DNA of 13,862 nt from RGIG250 sp045616885 (GTDB taxonomy: Bacteria; Bacillota; Negativicutes; Selenomonadales; Selenomonadaceae): assembly GCA_045616885.1 (NCBI GenBank), contig JAZLHS010000007.1, forward strand, positions 1 to 13,862, read 5' to 3'. Shown here piece by piece: positions 6,232 through 12,230 of the stretch. Made by a program: the position numbers and the translations under genes. The notes under the pieces were generated by a model. The model was not told the DNA's origin. It made no database searches and saw only the letters and a program-made list of their open reading frames with translations. Position 1 is the first letter of the stretch. Each line of letters starts with the position of its first letter.

Positions 6232-6621
6232 ATGTTTATTTTCAGCAGTGACAGCAAGAAATCTGACAACGCTGTTTCCAATCGAGATATAGAGACTATC
6301 ATTGGCAAGGGAACTGCCATGAACGGCAACATTGCCTCCAATGGAAATCTTCGTTTTGATGGTACTCTCGAAGGAAATATCGAGACCACCGGTCATGTTG
6401 TCATTGGGGCTACCGGCGTTGTCACCGGCAATATTTCTGCCGCCAGTCTCGATGTAGCCGGCTCTGTTACCGGCAATGTCACCACTGTGGGAAATCTTTC
6501 CATCCATCCTACCGGCCAGCTGGTGGGCGATGTGCGGGTCAAGTCACTGAACATTGCTGACGGCGGTGTTTTCCGCGGTCGCAGCGAAATGGATGTTCAC
6601 GCTGTTGGTCTTCAGGCATAA
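6232..6621 (+). CDS. Bactofilin (polymer-forming cytoskeletal protein, CcmA-like)
   Basis: A 129-residue bactofilin. These proteins polymerise without nucleotide into filaments at the membrane through a right-handed beta-helix and position cell-wall enzymes. The core (about residues 20-115) shows the characteristic short repeats with regularly spaced Gly, Ile and Val, such as GNIASNGNLRFDGTLEGNIETTG, and VTGNIS and VTGNVT turns. Flanks are short: about 18 polar residues before and a dozen after. AAGGAG (6218-6223) lies eight bases before ATG 6232. It is second in the operon with the M23 peptidase, so its likely job is to localise that enzyme, by analogy with H. pylori and Caulobacter systems. 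A strong hairpin at 6641-6676 ends the operon. Confidence 0.95.
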   Translation: MFIFSSDSKKSDNAVSNRDIETIIGKGTAMNGNIASNGNLRFDGTLEGNIETTGHVVIGATGVVTGNISAASLDVAGSVTGNVTTVGNLSIHPTGQLVGDVRVKSLNIADGGVFRGRSEMDVHAVGLQA

Positions 6622-6640
6622 TATTGTATGAAAAGCAAAG

Positions 6641-6676
6641 GGGCTGTGAAAAATGAGCAATCATTTTTCACAGCCC
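6641..6676 (+). terminator. Terminator hairpin after bactofilin (16-bp stem, GCAA loop)
   Basis: Arms 6641-6656 (GGGCTGTGAAAAATGA) and 6661-6676 are perfectly complementary over 16 bases with a GNRA-type GCAA tetraloop. A T-rich stretch (TACTTATTTAAC) follows, weaker than a classic U-tract. A near-identical hairpin in minus orientation follows cstA at 8304-8339. Confidence 0.75.
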
Positions 6677-6736
6677 TACTTATTTAACTGTCGCTGTAGA
6701 ATAATGTCTGTAAGATGTCCAGCCAACAGGTGAAGT

Positions 6737-6818
6737 GAGGTCGGATGAGGACTCTGCAATCCGTTTAATGACCTTCCCCTCTGGGGAAGGTGGCCGAGCG
6801 TAGCGAGGTCGGATGAGG
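6737..6818 (+). repeat. GC-rich hairpin repeat, single unit plus fragment
   Basis: A single unit of the GC-rich family lies at 6770-6818: hairpin ACCTTCCCC/GGGGAAGGT, then GGCCGAGCGTAGCGAGGTCGG. It is in the reverse orientation of the inverted unit at 3844-3892. A 14-base piece of its end (GAGGTCGGATGAGG) also occurs at 6737-6750, suggesting a truncated second copy. It sits between the convergent bactofilin and DUF951 genes; the rest of the 230-base gap shows nothing else. Confidence 0.7.
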
Positions 6819-6851
6819 TTTATCGGCGGGGCTTAATGTTCATGCGAGCCT

Positions 6852-7052
6852 TTATACAGTCTCCGGCGGCAGCTTCTCCATCGCCATCTTCTCAAACTTC
6901 GGTCTGGGAATCATCACATGATGACCGCAGCCCTGACAGGTAATGCCGAAGTCCATGCCCACCCGATATATTTTCCAGATATTTGAGCCGCAGGGATGAG
7001 CCTTTTTCATTCGGACAAGGTCCCCAATGGCGAAATTTATTTTTTCCTTCAT
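6852..7052 (-). CDS. DUF951 family small protein
   Basis: A 66-residue protein with the whole DUF951 pattern: FAIGDLVRMKKAHPCG near the start, CQGCG at 39-43 and RPKFEK near the end. Cysteines C21, C39 and C42 with H19 and H44 could bind zinc, which is inference. The family is common in Firmicutes and its role is unknown; the short basic fold suggests nucleic-acid or ribosome association at most. TAAGGAG is located 10 bases before ATG 7052. It is divergent from the nitrilase gene, 57 bases apart, and convergent with the bactofilin operon. Confidence 0.9.
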   Translation of the reverse strand: MKEKINFAIGDLVRMKKAHPCGSNIWKIYRVGMDFGITCQGCGHHVMIPRPKFEKMAMEKLPPETV

Positions 7053-7081
7053 TAAATATCACGCTCCTTAGATACAAAGAT

Positions 7082-7090
7082 ATTATAGCA
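7082..7090 (-). promoter_or_regulatory. Extended -10 promoter of the DUF951 gene
   Basis: On the minus strand TGC directly precedes TATAAT (7087-7082), an extended -10 element; no good -35 is found at 16-18 bases. The expected start near 7075 leaves a leader of about 22 bases before ATG 7052. Confidence 0.5.
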
Positions 7091-7109
7091 CGGAAGAAAG
7101 GGAATAACC

Positions 7110-7919
7110 ATGATAATATCCTGCCTGCAGATGCCCGTAGTAATCGGTGACTTCGCTCAAAACACGGCCGCTCTCCGACGGATGATGAAGACCGCCATGG
7201 AGGGAGAGGGAGGTAAGCGACCTGATGTAATAGTTCTGCCGGAGCTGTGGGATATCGGTTTTTATCCGAAGCCGCTGGCGGAGAATCTGGCCGATAATCC
7301 GCAGGGGATACTTGCAGAGCTGGCGAAGGAATACGGAGTAAATATTGTCGGCGGCTCGGTGGCAGTGAAGGAAGCAGACGGCGGGATTGCCAATGCCTGC
7401 TTTGTCTACGACCGCAGCGGCAGCTGCATCGCCCGCTACGACAAGACCCACCTCTTCTCGCCCGGTCGGGAGGATAAACACTTCGTCAAGGGCGACCACC
7501 TTGGTCGCTTCACGCTGGACGGCGTTCCCTGTGCGGTAGTTATCTGCTATGACCTGCGCTTCTTTGAGCTGCTGGGGACTTCCTGCCGGGGCGGTGCTGG
7601 TGTGCCTCGGGCGGATGTACTGTTCCTGCCGACCCAGTGGCCGGAGGTTCGTCGGGAGCATTGGCAGATTTTAACGCGGGCGAGAGCTATCGAGAATCAG
7701 GTCTATCTCTGTGGCTGCAATGCCAAAGGCGGCTTCTCGCCGAAGGTACCGCTCTGCGGCTGTACGGAAATCATCGGCCCCTGGGGAGATGTGCTGGCGC
7801 AGGAGCCGACAGATGAAGAGGCCATCGTCACCGCCGAAATAGATATTGAGAAGCTGGCGGAAGTGAGAAAGGCGCTGCCGGTGATGGAAGACCGCCGGCC
7901 GGAGCTGTACAGCATTTAA
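7110..7919 (+). CDS. Carbon-nitrogen hydrolase (nitrilase superfamily, omega-amidase/Nit2-like)
   Basis: A 269-residue cytosolic amidohydrolase. The nitrilase catalytic triad is complete: E45 in VLPELW, K112 in YDKTHLF and C146 in VICYDLRF. The order, length and CYDLRF(F)EL context match the branch that includes omega-amidase Nit2 and bacterial YafV/MtnU-type enzymes, which hydrolyse alpha-keto acid amides or related small amides. The exact substrate cannot be read from sequence. An insertion of about eight residues (TSCRGGAGVPR, 157-167) follows the nucleophile region where relatives usually have a shorter loop. GAAAGGGA lies just before ATG 7110. It is a single-gene unit divergent from the DUF951 gene and followed by the second GC-rich repeat cluster. 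No methionine-salvage genes are present to support an MtnU role. Confidence 0.92.
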   Translation: MIISCLQMPVVIGDFAQNTAALRRMMKTAMEGEGGKRPDVIVLPELWDIGFYPKPLAENLADNPQGILAELAKEYGVNIVGGSVAVKEADGGIANACFVYDRSGSCIARYDKTHLFSPGREDKHFVKGDHLGRFTLDGVPCAVVICYDLRFFELLGTSCRGGAGVPRADVLFLPTQWPEVRREHWQILTRARAIENQVYLCGCNAKGGFSPKVPLCGCTEIIGPWGDVLAQEPTDEEAIVTAEIDIEKLAEVRKALPVMEDRRPELYSI

Positions 7920-7944
7920 GAAATTCAAGAATACTGTCTCAAAT

Positions 7945-8277
7945 GGCTCCCCTTTAGGGGAGCTGTCGCCGAAGGCGACTGAGGTAACCTATAATCAATC
8001 AAATAGGCTCCCCTATTCCGACTCACTAAGCGCTAAAGCGCTAAGTTCGCTGGATGGCACTCACTAAATTCATACATCGCTTTGCTTGTATTCATTAAGT
8101 GAGTTAGCCAAACGGGAGCTGTCGCTGAAGGCGACTGAGGGGTAACAGCTAAAAGAAATCCTTTATTTACCCCTCCGACCTCGCTGCGCTGGGCCACCTC
8201 CCCTACAGGGGAGGCTACAGTCGGTGCACTGAAGGCCTCAGCCGGTCTGATGCCCCACTTTCCCTACAGGGGAGGCT
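7945..8277. repeat. GC-rich hairpin repeat cluster II, one unit interrupted
   Basis: Forward unit 7945-7986, an interrupted forward unit (8006-8014 plus 8114-8144), an inverted unit 8167-8216 and a partial inverted unit 8252-8277. The arrangement copies cluster I at 3714-3951: forward, forward, inverted, inverted. Bases 8148-8185 are identical to 3824-3861 over 38 bases, covering the spacer and the start of the inverted unit. It fills most of the 444-base gap between the convergent nitrilase and cstA genes, with no gene in it. Confidence 0.85.
8015..8113. repeat. Palindromic ~99-bp insert inside a GC-rich repeat unit
   Basis: The insert splits a unit between GGCTCCCCT and GGGAGCTGTCGC. It holds a hairpin whose arms start ACTCACT (8059-8065) and end AGTGAGT (8098-8104) with 14 of 17 positions paired. 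A second small dyad has AGCGCT twice (8029-8034, 8037-8042). No open reading frame or transposase is present, so it looks like a non-autonomous insertion. No duplicate elsewhere in the window. Confidence 0.6.
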
Positions 8278-8303
8278 ACAGGTTTTCCTCTACATAAACA
8301 ACA

Positions 8304-8339
8304 GGGCTGAGAAAAATGATTGCTCATTTTTCTCAGCCC
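8304..8339 (-). terminator. Terminator hairpin after cstA (16-bp stem, GCAA loop)
   Basis: Arms 8304-8319 and 8324-8339 (GGGCTGAGAAAAATGA and complement) pair over 16 bases. Read on the minus strand the loop is GCAA, as in the hairpin after bactofilin, and the stem differs from it at one base pair. It starts 25 bases after the cstA stop and is followed on the minus strand by TGTTGTTTATG. Confidence 0.72.
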
Positions 8340-8363
8340 ATTTCTTATGTCGTTATGAGATTT

Positions 8364-10079
8364 TTAGGCAGCCTTCTTCTGAGGATTGCGGAGAGTCATG
8401 AAGCCCTCGATGGCCAGAACGATAGCCAGTACGGTCAGCAGTACGCCGAAGGCAACCTGTGCATAGGGACCCCAGTCGGCACCGCCGGCAGTAATCTTGG
8501 CCAGCTGGTCTTTGGTGTTGAGGCAGAGGGAAGTGATGGTGACTACCAGCATGAAGCATACCGGGATGAGGAACATCTTGTTGTCCTTTCCGATGTTGGC
8601 CAGCCAGGCAGCTACAGCCATGAGGCCGAGAGCAGCCAGCAGCTGGTTGGCAGAGCCGAACAGAGCCCAGATCTTGGCGAAGCCGTTCATACCGAGAAGT
8701 ACACCGAGAACAACGGTGATGATGGTGGCAACGTAGGGGTTTGCCATGAACTTCTTGAAGCCGGTGACGTTTTCAACGGTCTCGCCCTTGGTGGAGTCAA
8801 TCCAGAATTCCTGGAACATGAAACGGCCGAGGCGGGTAGCGGTATCAAGAGAGGTAAGGCAGAATGCGGAGTAGGTGAGAACGAGAAGGGTATAGAGAAT
8901 ATCGTAGGTGCCCGGGAAAGCATCATCAACCATGTGAGCGATACCGCCGCCAAAGATGGCGGTAGCACCCTTCAGCATAGCATTGGGATGAGTATTATTC
9001 CAATTGAAAGCGTAAGCACAGGCGCAGAGGGTCAGGATGGCGAGAACGCACTCCAGAAGCATGCCGCCGTAAGCGATAGGCTTTGCATCGGTTTCTTTAT
9101 CCAGCTGTTTGGAGGTGGTACCGGAGGAAACCAGAGAATGGAAACCGGAGATAGCACCGCAGGCGATGGTGGTAAAGAGTACCGGGAAGATGTAAGTCTT
9201 GCAGTTGTCGGACTCAATGAGCGGCAGGGCGCTGAGGGTCGGCTGAGAAACGACGACAGCTACTACAGCGATTGCCAGCATTGCATAGAGCAGGAAGGAG
9301 GAGAGGTAGTCGCGAGGCTGGAGAAGAATCCAGACCGGAGCTACGGAAGCGATGGTGATGTAGAGACCGATTATCCACATCCAAGTGGAGTGGGGCAGAT
9401 AGATGGGGTGCCAGTTCATGCCGATGGCGATGATGGCGACGATAGCGACAACACCGAGAAGAGTGGAGCCAGCCATGGAGGCATTGCGGCGATATACGAA
9501 GAAGCCGAAGACCATAGCGATGGCGATGAACAGCAGAGATACCATAGCAACGCGAGCCTGACTTACACTCTGAGCCATGATGACGTTGCCGTTGGCGTCA
9601 AACTTGGACGCGAAGGTGGCGGCTACGATAGCGGCGAAAGCAGCGACAACCAGAATAAGGGTCAGGTAAGCGAAGATGATGAAGAGACGCTTTGCCCGGA
9701 GGCTCATGTTGGCGGAGATGATTTCACCGATGGATTTGCCGTCGTGACGGATGGAGGCGACCAGTGCACCGAAGTCATGGACACCGCCGAAGAAGATACC
9801 GCCGATGAGTATCCACAGGGAGCAGGCCAGCCAGCCGAAGCCGAGGCTTACAGCAGCGATAGGACCGGTGATAGGACCGGCGCCGGCGATAGAGGAGAAG
9901 TGATGACCCATCAGTACCGGAGCCGGAGCAGCGACGTAGTCGACGCCATCAGCCAGACGATGAGCCGGGGTTTCGTTTTTGTCATCAATGCCCCACTTTT
10001 CGCAGAGCCAGCTGCCGTAGATTTTGTAGCCGAGGCCAAGCACTACGACGGAGATGACCAGAAGGATAAAACCGTTCAT
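8364..10079 (-). CDS. cstA: CstA family carbon-starvation/peptide or pyruvate transporter
   Basis: A 571-residue polytopic inner-membrane protein of the CstA/BtsT family, which imports peptides or pyruvate, usually when carbon is scarce. Family landmarks near the N-terminus are clear: ADGVDYVAAPAPVLMGHHFSSIAGAGPITGP, then ALVASIRHDGKSIGEI. Many hydrophobic segments run from residue 3 to about 560. A mid-protein FHSLVSSGTTSKQL and FGSANQLLAALGL near the end are also typical. At 571 residues it is nearer the shorter Firmicute/clostridial CstA forms than the roughly 700-residue E. coli proteins. AAGGAAG on the minus strand lies about ten bases before ATG 10079. No LytS/LytT-type sensor pair, which regulates relatives, is adjacent. 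The 595-codon open frame on the opposite strand is a codon-usage shadow of this gene. Confidence 0.96.
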   Translation of the reverse strand: MNGFILLVISVVVLGLGYKIYGSWLCEKWGIDDKNETPAHRLADGVDYVAAPAPVLMGHHFSSIAGAGPITGPIAAVSLGFGWLACSLWILIGGIFFGGVHDFGALVASIRHDGKSIGEIISANMSLRAKRLFIIFAYLTLILVVAAFAAIVAATFASKFDANGNVIMAQSVSQARVAMVSLLFIAIAMVFGFFVYRRNASMAGSTLLGVVAIVAIIAIGMNWHPIYLPHSTWMWIIGLYITIASVAPVWILLQPRDYLSSFLLYAMLAIAVVAVVVSQPTLSALPLIESDNCKTYIFPVLFTTIACGAISGFHSLVSSGTTSKQLDKETDAKPIAYGGMLLECVLAILTLCACAYAFNWNNTHPNAMLKGATAIFGGGIAHMVDDAFPGTYDILYTLLVLTYSAFCLTSLDTATRLGRFMFQEFWIDSTKGETVENVTGFKKFMANPYVATIITVVLGVLLGMNGFAKIWALFGSANQLLAALGLMAVAAWLANIGKDNKMFLIPVCFMLVVTITSLCLNTKDQLAKITAGGADWGPYAQVAFGVLLTVLAIVLAIEGFMTLRNPQKKAA

Positions 10080-10144
10080 GTTGGAAATGCTTCCTTTCCT
10101 TAAAAAATAGAATAATTTATGTGAAGTTAATACTTCCTAGGTTA

Positions 10145-10175
10145 ATTATATTACAGACTGACAGACTGATATCAA
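10145..10175 (-). promoter_or_regulatory. Candidate cstA promoter with tandem 8-mer
   Basis: On the minus strand TTGATA (10175-10170) and TATAAT (10150-10145) are separated by 19 bases, longer than ideal. The spacer contains ACAGACTG twice in tandem (10153-10160, 10161-10168, plus-strand reading). Two GTTAAT copies lie just downstream at about 10126 and 10141. These repeats could be activator sites, since a poor spacer often goes with activation, but the factor is unknown. Confidence 0.35.
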
Positions 10176-10191
10176 CGCTGTTTCGCAATAC

Positions 10192-10323
10192 GGCATAACA
10201 GTCTGACAGAAACCCGCTCTCGCTTATTATTCACGTAGCGGTGCTAGGCTCTGACTTCGCATGCTTGCTCGTCAATCACCAAGAACCGGAGTTCATAACG
10301 GTTTCTTTATAGACCGTTATGCC
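10192..10323 (+). repeat. R-element copy 2 (long imperfect palindrome)
   Basis: Outer arms GGCATAACAGTCT (10192-10204) and AGACCGTTATGCC (10311-10323) pair at 12 of 13 positions. Inside come CAGAAACC with GGTTTCTT and the shared central text CTCTGACTTCGCATGC...CGTCAATC. The inner arm is weaker than in copies 1 and 3. It lies between the cstA promoter and the 3' end of the 10430-11104 gene. Confidence 0.82.
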
Positions 10324-10340
10324 TGAGCATTAATTAAGGT

Positions 10341-10361
10341 ATAGACAGCTTCGCTGTCTAT
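10341..10361. repeat. Small perfect hairpin
   Basis: ATAGACAGC (10341-10349) and GCTGTCTAT (10353-10361) pair over nine bases around TTC. It sits between R-element copy 2 and the GC-rich unit. No U-tract follows on the plus strand; its role is unclear. Confidence 0.5.
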
Positions 10362-10376
10362 ATTGAACTCCCTAAA

Positions 10377-10427
10377 AGCCTCCCATTCAGGGGAGGTGGC
10401 CGAGCAAAGCGAGGTCGGAGGGGTAAA
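10377..10427. repeat. GC-rich hairpin repeat, single unit
   Basis: AGCCTCCC...GGGGAGGTGGCCGAGC followed by AAAGCGAGGTCGGAGGGGTAAA: the reverse of the inverted unit in cluster I. It starts three bases past the stop of the minus-strand gene at 10430-11104, so it would be the first thing transcribed after it and could form its terminator. Confidence 0.75.
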
Positions 10428-10429
10428 AA

Positions 10430-11104
10430 CTACCTGAATATTTTCCGCAGCCATCCCTTGAAGCCGCTGTTCTTTTCTCTGTAGCGGTCGGGATAGAGCA
10501 GACTCTCGATGAAGTCGCCTGCTCGGCTGCCCATCTTGCTGGGGATGATAGCGTCAGGTGTGATGAGGACAGCCCTGCCATCCATCCAGCCGTGAAGGGA
10601 CATCTTGAAGTTCTCCCGGTATGACCACTTCTTCAGCTTCGTCACGGCATCTGCTTCAGCAGAGTTGGCTACAATGAGGCAGGTGACATCCGTGCGGATG
10701 TGGTTTGCATCGGGGTGGACTCTGTCCCGACCGAGGGCGACAGCAGTGTCGGCGGCAGTCTGAAACAGCTGGGCGGTCAGCAGCTGACCATCCGGCAGAA
10801 GAAAAAAATAGACGAACTCGTGGCTGTGGCTTTCCCACATGGTGGCCTTTCGGGAGATGAGATATGCTCCCTGCTCTTCGTTAAGGGCCGCCGACATGAT
10901 GGGGGTGGAGCAGAAATGCCCTGTCCCGCCGGGTCGAGTGTCGTCGTTGGGCGCCGGTGCCGCAGCAGTATTTGTTTGTCCTGACACGTCGCAAAGGCAC
11001 TTTTCGGGGTCACTGTCGAATTCGTACCATCGACCGTAGCCATCAATGAGCTTTGCGAAAATGTCTGTAAGAGGTGGACTGCCCACCGCAATTTGAGTCT
11101 CCAT
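10430..11104 (-). CDS. Hypothetical protein, 224 residues, no family recognised
   Basis: I do not recognise this protein. It has no signal peptide or membrane segment, so it is probably cytosolic. Residues 1-40 look folded (PPLTDIFAKLIDGYGRWYEFD). Residues about 41-62 are a low-complexity Thr/Ala/Pro/Asp/Gly linker. Residues 66-200 form a mixed alpha/beta region with aromatic strands (HEFVYFFLLPDGQLLTAQLF), then TDVTCLIVAN, and KKWSYRENFKMSLHGWMDGRAVLITPDA. The tail is basic and aromatic (GFKGWLRKIFR). Cysteines occur at 36, 38, 65 and 142. Evidence that it is real: a near-perfect promoter at 11133-11161, AAGGCAGG (11121-11114) before ATG 11104, and an uninterrupted frame with a native-like composition. 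It is divergent from the CYTH gene. Confidence 0.78.
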   Translation of the reverse strand: METQIAVGSPPLTDIFAKLIDGYGRWYEFDSDPEKCLCDVSGQTNTAAAPAPNDDTRPGGTGHFCSTPIMSAALNEEQGAYLISRKATMWESHSHEFVYFFLLPDGQLLTAQLFQTAADTAVALGRDRVHPDANHIRTDVTCLIVANSAEADAVTKLKKWSYRENFKMSLHGWMDGRAVLITPDAIIPSKMGSRAGDFIESLLYPDRYREKNSGFKGWLRKIFR

Positions 11105-11132
11105 CCAATAAAACCTGCCTTATTTAGAGGTC

Positions 11133-11161
11133 ATTATACTGCTATGATTGTGGAATTTCAA
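11133..11161 (-). promoter_or_regulatory. Strong promoter of the 224-residue protein gene
   Basis: On the minus strand TTGAAA (11161-11156), exactly 17 bases, TATAAT (11138-11133). Initiation near 11126 gives a leader of about 22 bases. A dyad abuts its -35 box. Confidence 0.75.
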
Positions 11162-11192
11162 CAATTCTGAAAGGAATTTTCAGAAAAATTGT
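11161..11192. promoter_or_regulatory. Dyad between divergent genes, possible operator
   Basis: ACAATTCTGAAA (11161-11172) and TTTCAG...AATTGT (11178-11183, 11187-11192) form an inverted repeat with a three-base asymmetry. It overlaps the last base of the minus-strand -35 box and lies 71 bases upstream of the CYTH promoter. An operator is plausible but unproven. Confidence 0.35.
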
Positions 11193-11262
11193 GTAAATGT
11201 GTAAGGCGTAACGGACAAAATCAAAAATAGACTAACGGATAAGGAATAGGCGATGATTTTCC

Positions 11263-11290
11263 TTGACAGGGGAGTATTGTTTTTTATAAT
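11263..11290 (+). promoter_or_regulatory. Consensus promoter of the CYTH gene
   Basis: Perfect TTGACA (11263-11268) and perfect TATAAT (11285-11290) with a 16-base spacer. Initiation near 11297 gives a leader of about 26 bases with GGAGG (11311-11315) before ATG 11323. Confidence 0.8.
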
Positions 11291-11322
11291 GAAGAAAAGT
11301 GTTTAGAGACGGAGGAAATAGT

Positions 11323-11799
11323 ATGGCATTGGAAATAGAGAGAAAATTCCTAGTGGCCGAGAACTGGCAGCCGGAGGTAAAGGGTAGCATTGTCCGTCAG
11401 GGGTACTTGCCTCAACGAGATGGCTCTCCCTTCACGGTGAGAGTCCGGAGGACTGACGACAGGGCGTATCTATGCATCAAGGGGAGAAACACCGGCGTCA
11501 CAAGAGCCGAGTACGAGTATCAGATTCCGGTGTCAGATGCGGACGAGCTGCTGGCGATGCTGGAAAAGAGCGGTGAGAACTTTATCGACAAGACCCGCTA
11601 TGTAGTTCCCTATAAAGGACATGAGTGGGAGGTAGACATTTTCGCCGGGCAGAATGAAGGGCTTCGCGTGGCGGAGATAGAGCTGTCGGCGGAGGATGAG
11701 GCGTTTGATAAGCCTGATTGGATAGGGGAAGAGGTCAGCGGCGATCCTCGCTACTATAATGCAAACCTCATTGATTATCCGTATTGTCGGTGGAAATAG
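11323..11799 (+). CDS. CYTH domain protein (triphosphate tunnel metalloenzyme family)
   Basis: A 158-residue single-domain CYTH protein. The diagnostic N-terminal ExExK is EIERK (E4, E6, K8), and the eight-stranded tunnel is lined by later charged residues visible in TVRVRR, YLCIKGR, RAEYEY, KTRYVV, WEVDIF and VAEIEL. Members hydrolyse inorganic triphosphate or nucleoside triphosphates with Mg or Mn; short bacterial forms such as the Clostridium thermocellum one are tripolyphosphatases, so that is the likely activity rather than adenylate cyclase. I chose ATG 11323, seven bases after GGAGG. An in-frame GTG at 11299 would add eight residues and start essentially at the transcription start. It is a single-gene unit with a perfect-consensus promoter. 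Confidence 0.93.
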   Translation: MALEIERKFLVAENWQPEVKGSIVRQGYLPQRDGSPFTVRVRRTDDRAYLCIKGRNTGVTRAEYEYQIPVSDADELLAMLEKSGENFIDKTRYVVPYKGHEWEVDIFAGQNEGLRVAEIELSAEDEAFDKPDWIGEEVSGDPRYYNANLIDYPYCRWK

Positions 11800-11831
11800 T
11801 TTTTGTAATTATGTGCAAGAGAATTAACTGT

Positions 11832-11972
11832 CCATAAAATGCAGTCCCACAGAAACCCATTTTCATTCGGTTATCCACGCAGCGGCACATAGACTCTGAC
11901 TTCGCAAGCCTGCTCGTCAATCGTCAAGTGCCGGCGTGGATAAACGGTTTCTTTTTGGACTGCATTTTACGG
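11832..11972 (+). repeat. R-element copy 3 (long imperfect palindrome)
   Basis: Outer arms 11832-11847 and 11957-11972 pair at 15 of 16 positions (core AAAATGCAGTCC/GGACTGCATTTT). Inner arms TTATCCACGC (11871-11880) and GCGTGGATAA (11934-11943) pair over 10, and GGCAC/GTGCC (11884-11888, 11928-11932) over 5. It follows the CYTH stop by 32 bases. Confidence 0.87.
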
Positions 11973-12027
11973 GTATTTACATTAAGGTTGAGAGGTTTCA
12001 CCGTCTCGGTTTGTCGAGGCGTCAGGG

Positions 12028-12156
12028 GCATAGCAGTCTGTAAAGAAACTATTATGAACGCCGGTGCTTAGCGATTGACGAATGCAATGAAGTCAGAGCT
12101 TAGCACCGTTGCGTGAATAAATTAAGCGAAAGCGAGTTTCTGTCAGACTGCTATGC
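12028..12156 (-). repeat. R-element copy 4, inverted orientation
   Basis: Outer arms GCATAGCAGTCTG (12028-12040) and CAGACTGCTATGC (12144-12156) pair perfectly over 13 bases. Read on the minus strand it aligns with the other three copies (CAGAAACTCGC, ATTCACGC, CTCTGACTTC, CGTCAATCG). With copy 3 it forms a 325-bp overall inverted repeat. The 55-base gap between copies 3 and 4 holds only a small CTCG/CGAG dyad. Confidence 0.85.
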
Positions 12157-12180
12157 TGTAAATAACATAAATTTGTGAAT

Positions 12181-12214
12181 AAAAGCCCCTGGCAGATTGT
12201 CTGCCGGGGGCTTT
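12181..12214 (-). terminator. Intrinsic terminator of the ABC-F gene
   Basis: Arms 12200-12214 and 12181-12196 pair as AAAGCCCCCGGCAGA with TCTGCCAGGGGCTTT, one mismatch, three-base loop. On the minus strand it continues into TTTTATTCAC, a usable U-tract, 17 bases past the stop codon. Confidence 0.8.
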
Positions 12215-12230
12215 GCTAACACGGGGCAAC

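Noticed and set aside
8316..10103. 595-codon open frame on the plus strand opposite cstA
   Set aside because: It is the mirror of a strongly biased membrane-protein gene. The translation is Asp/Glu/Gly-rich without domains and has no ribosome site, while the minus frame is an unmistakable CstA.
11299..11322. GTG at 11299 as start of the CYTH gene
   Set aside because: It coincides with the expected transcription start, whereas ATG 11323 has GGAGG at proper distance and gives the canonical MxxEIERK start.
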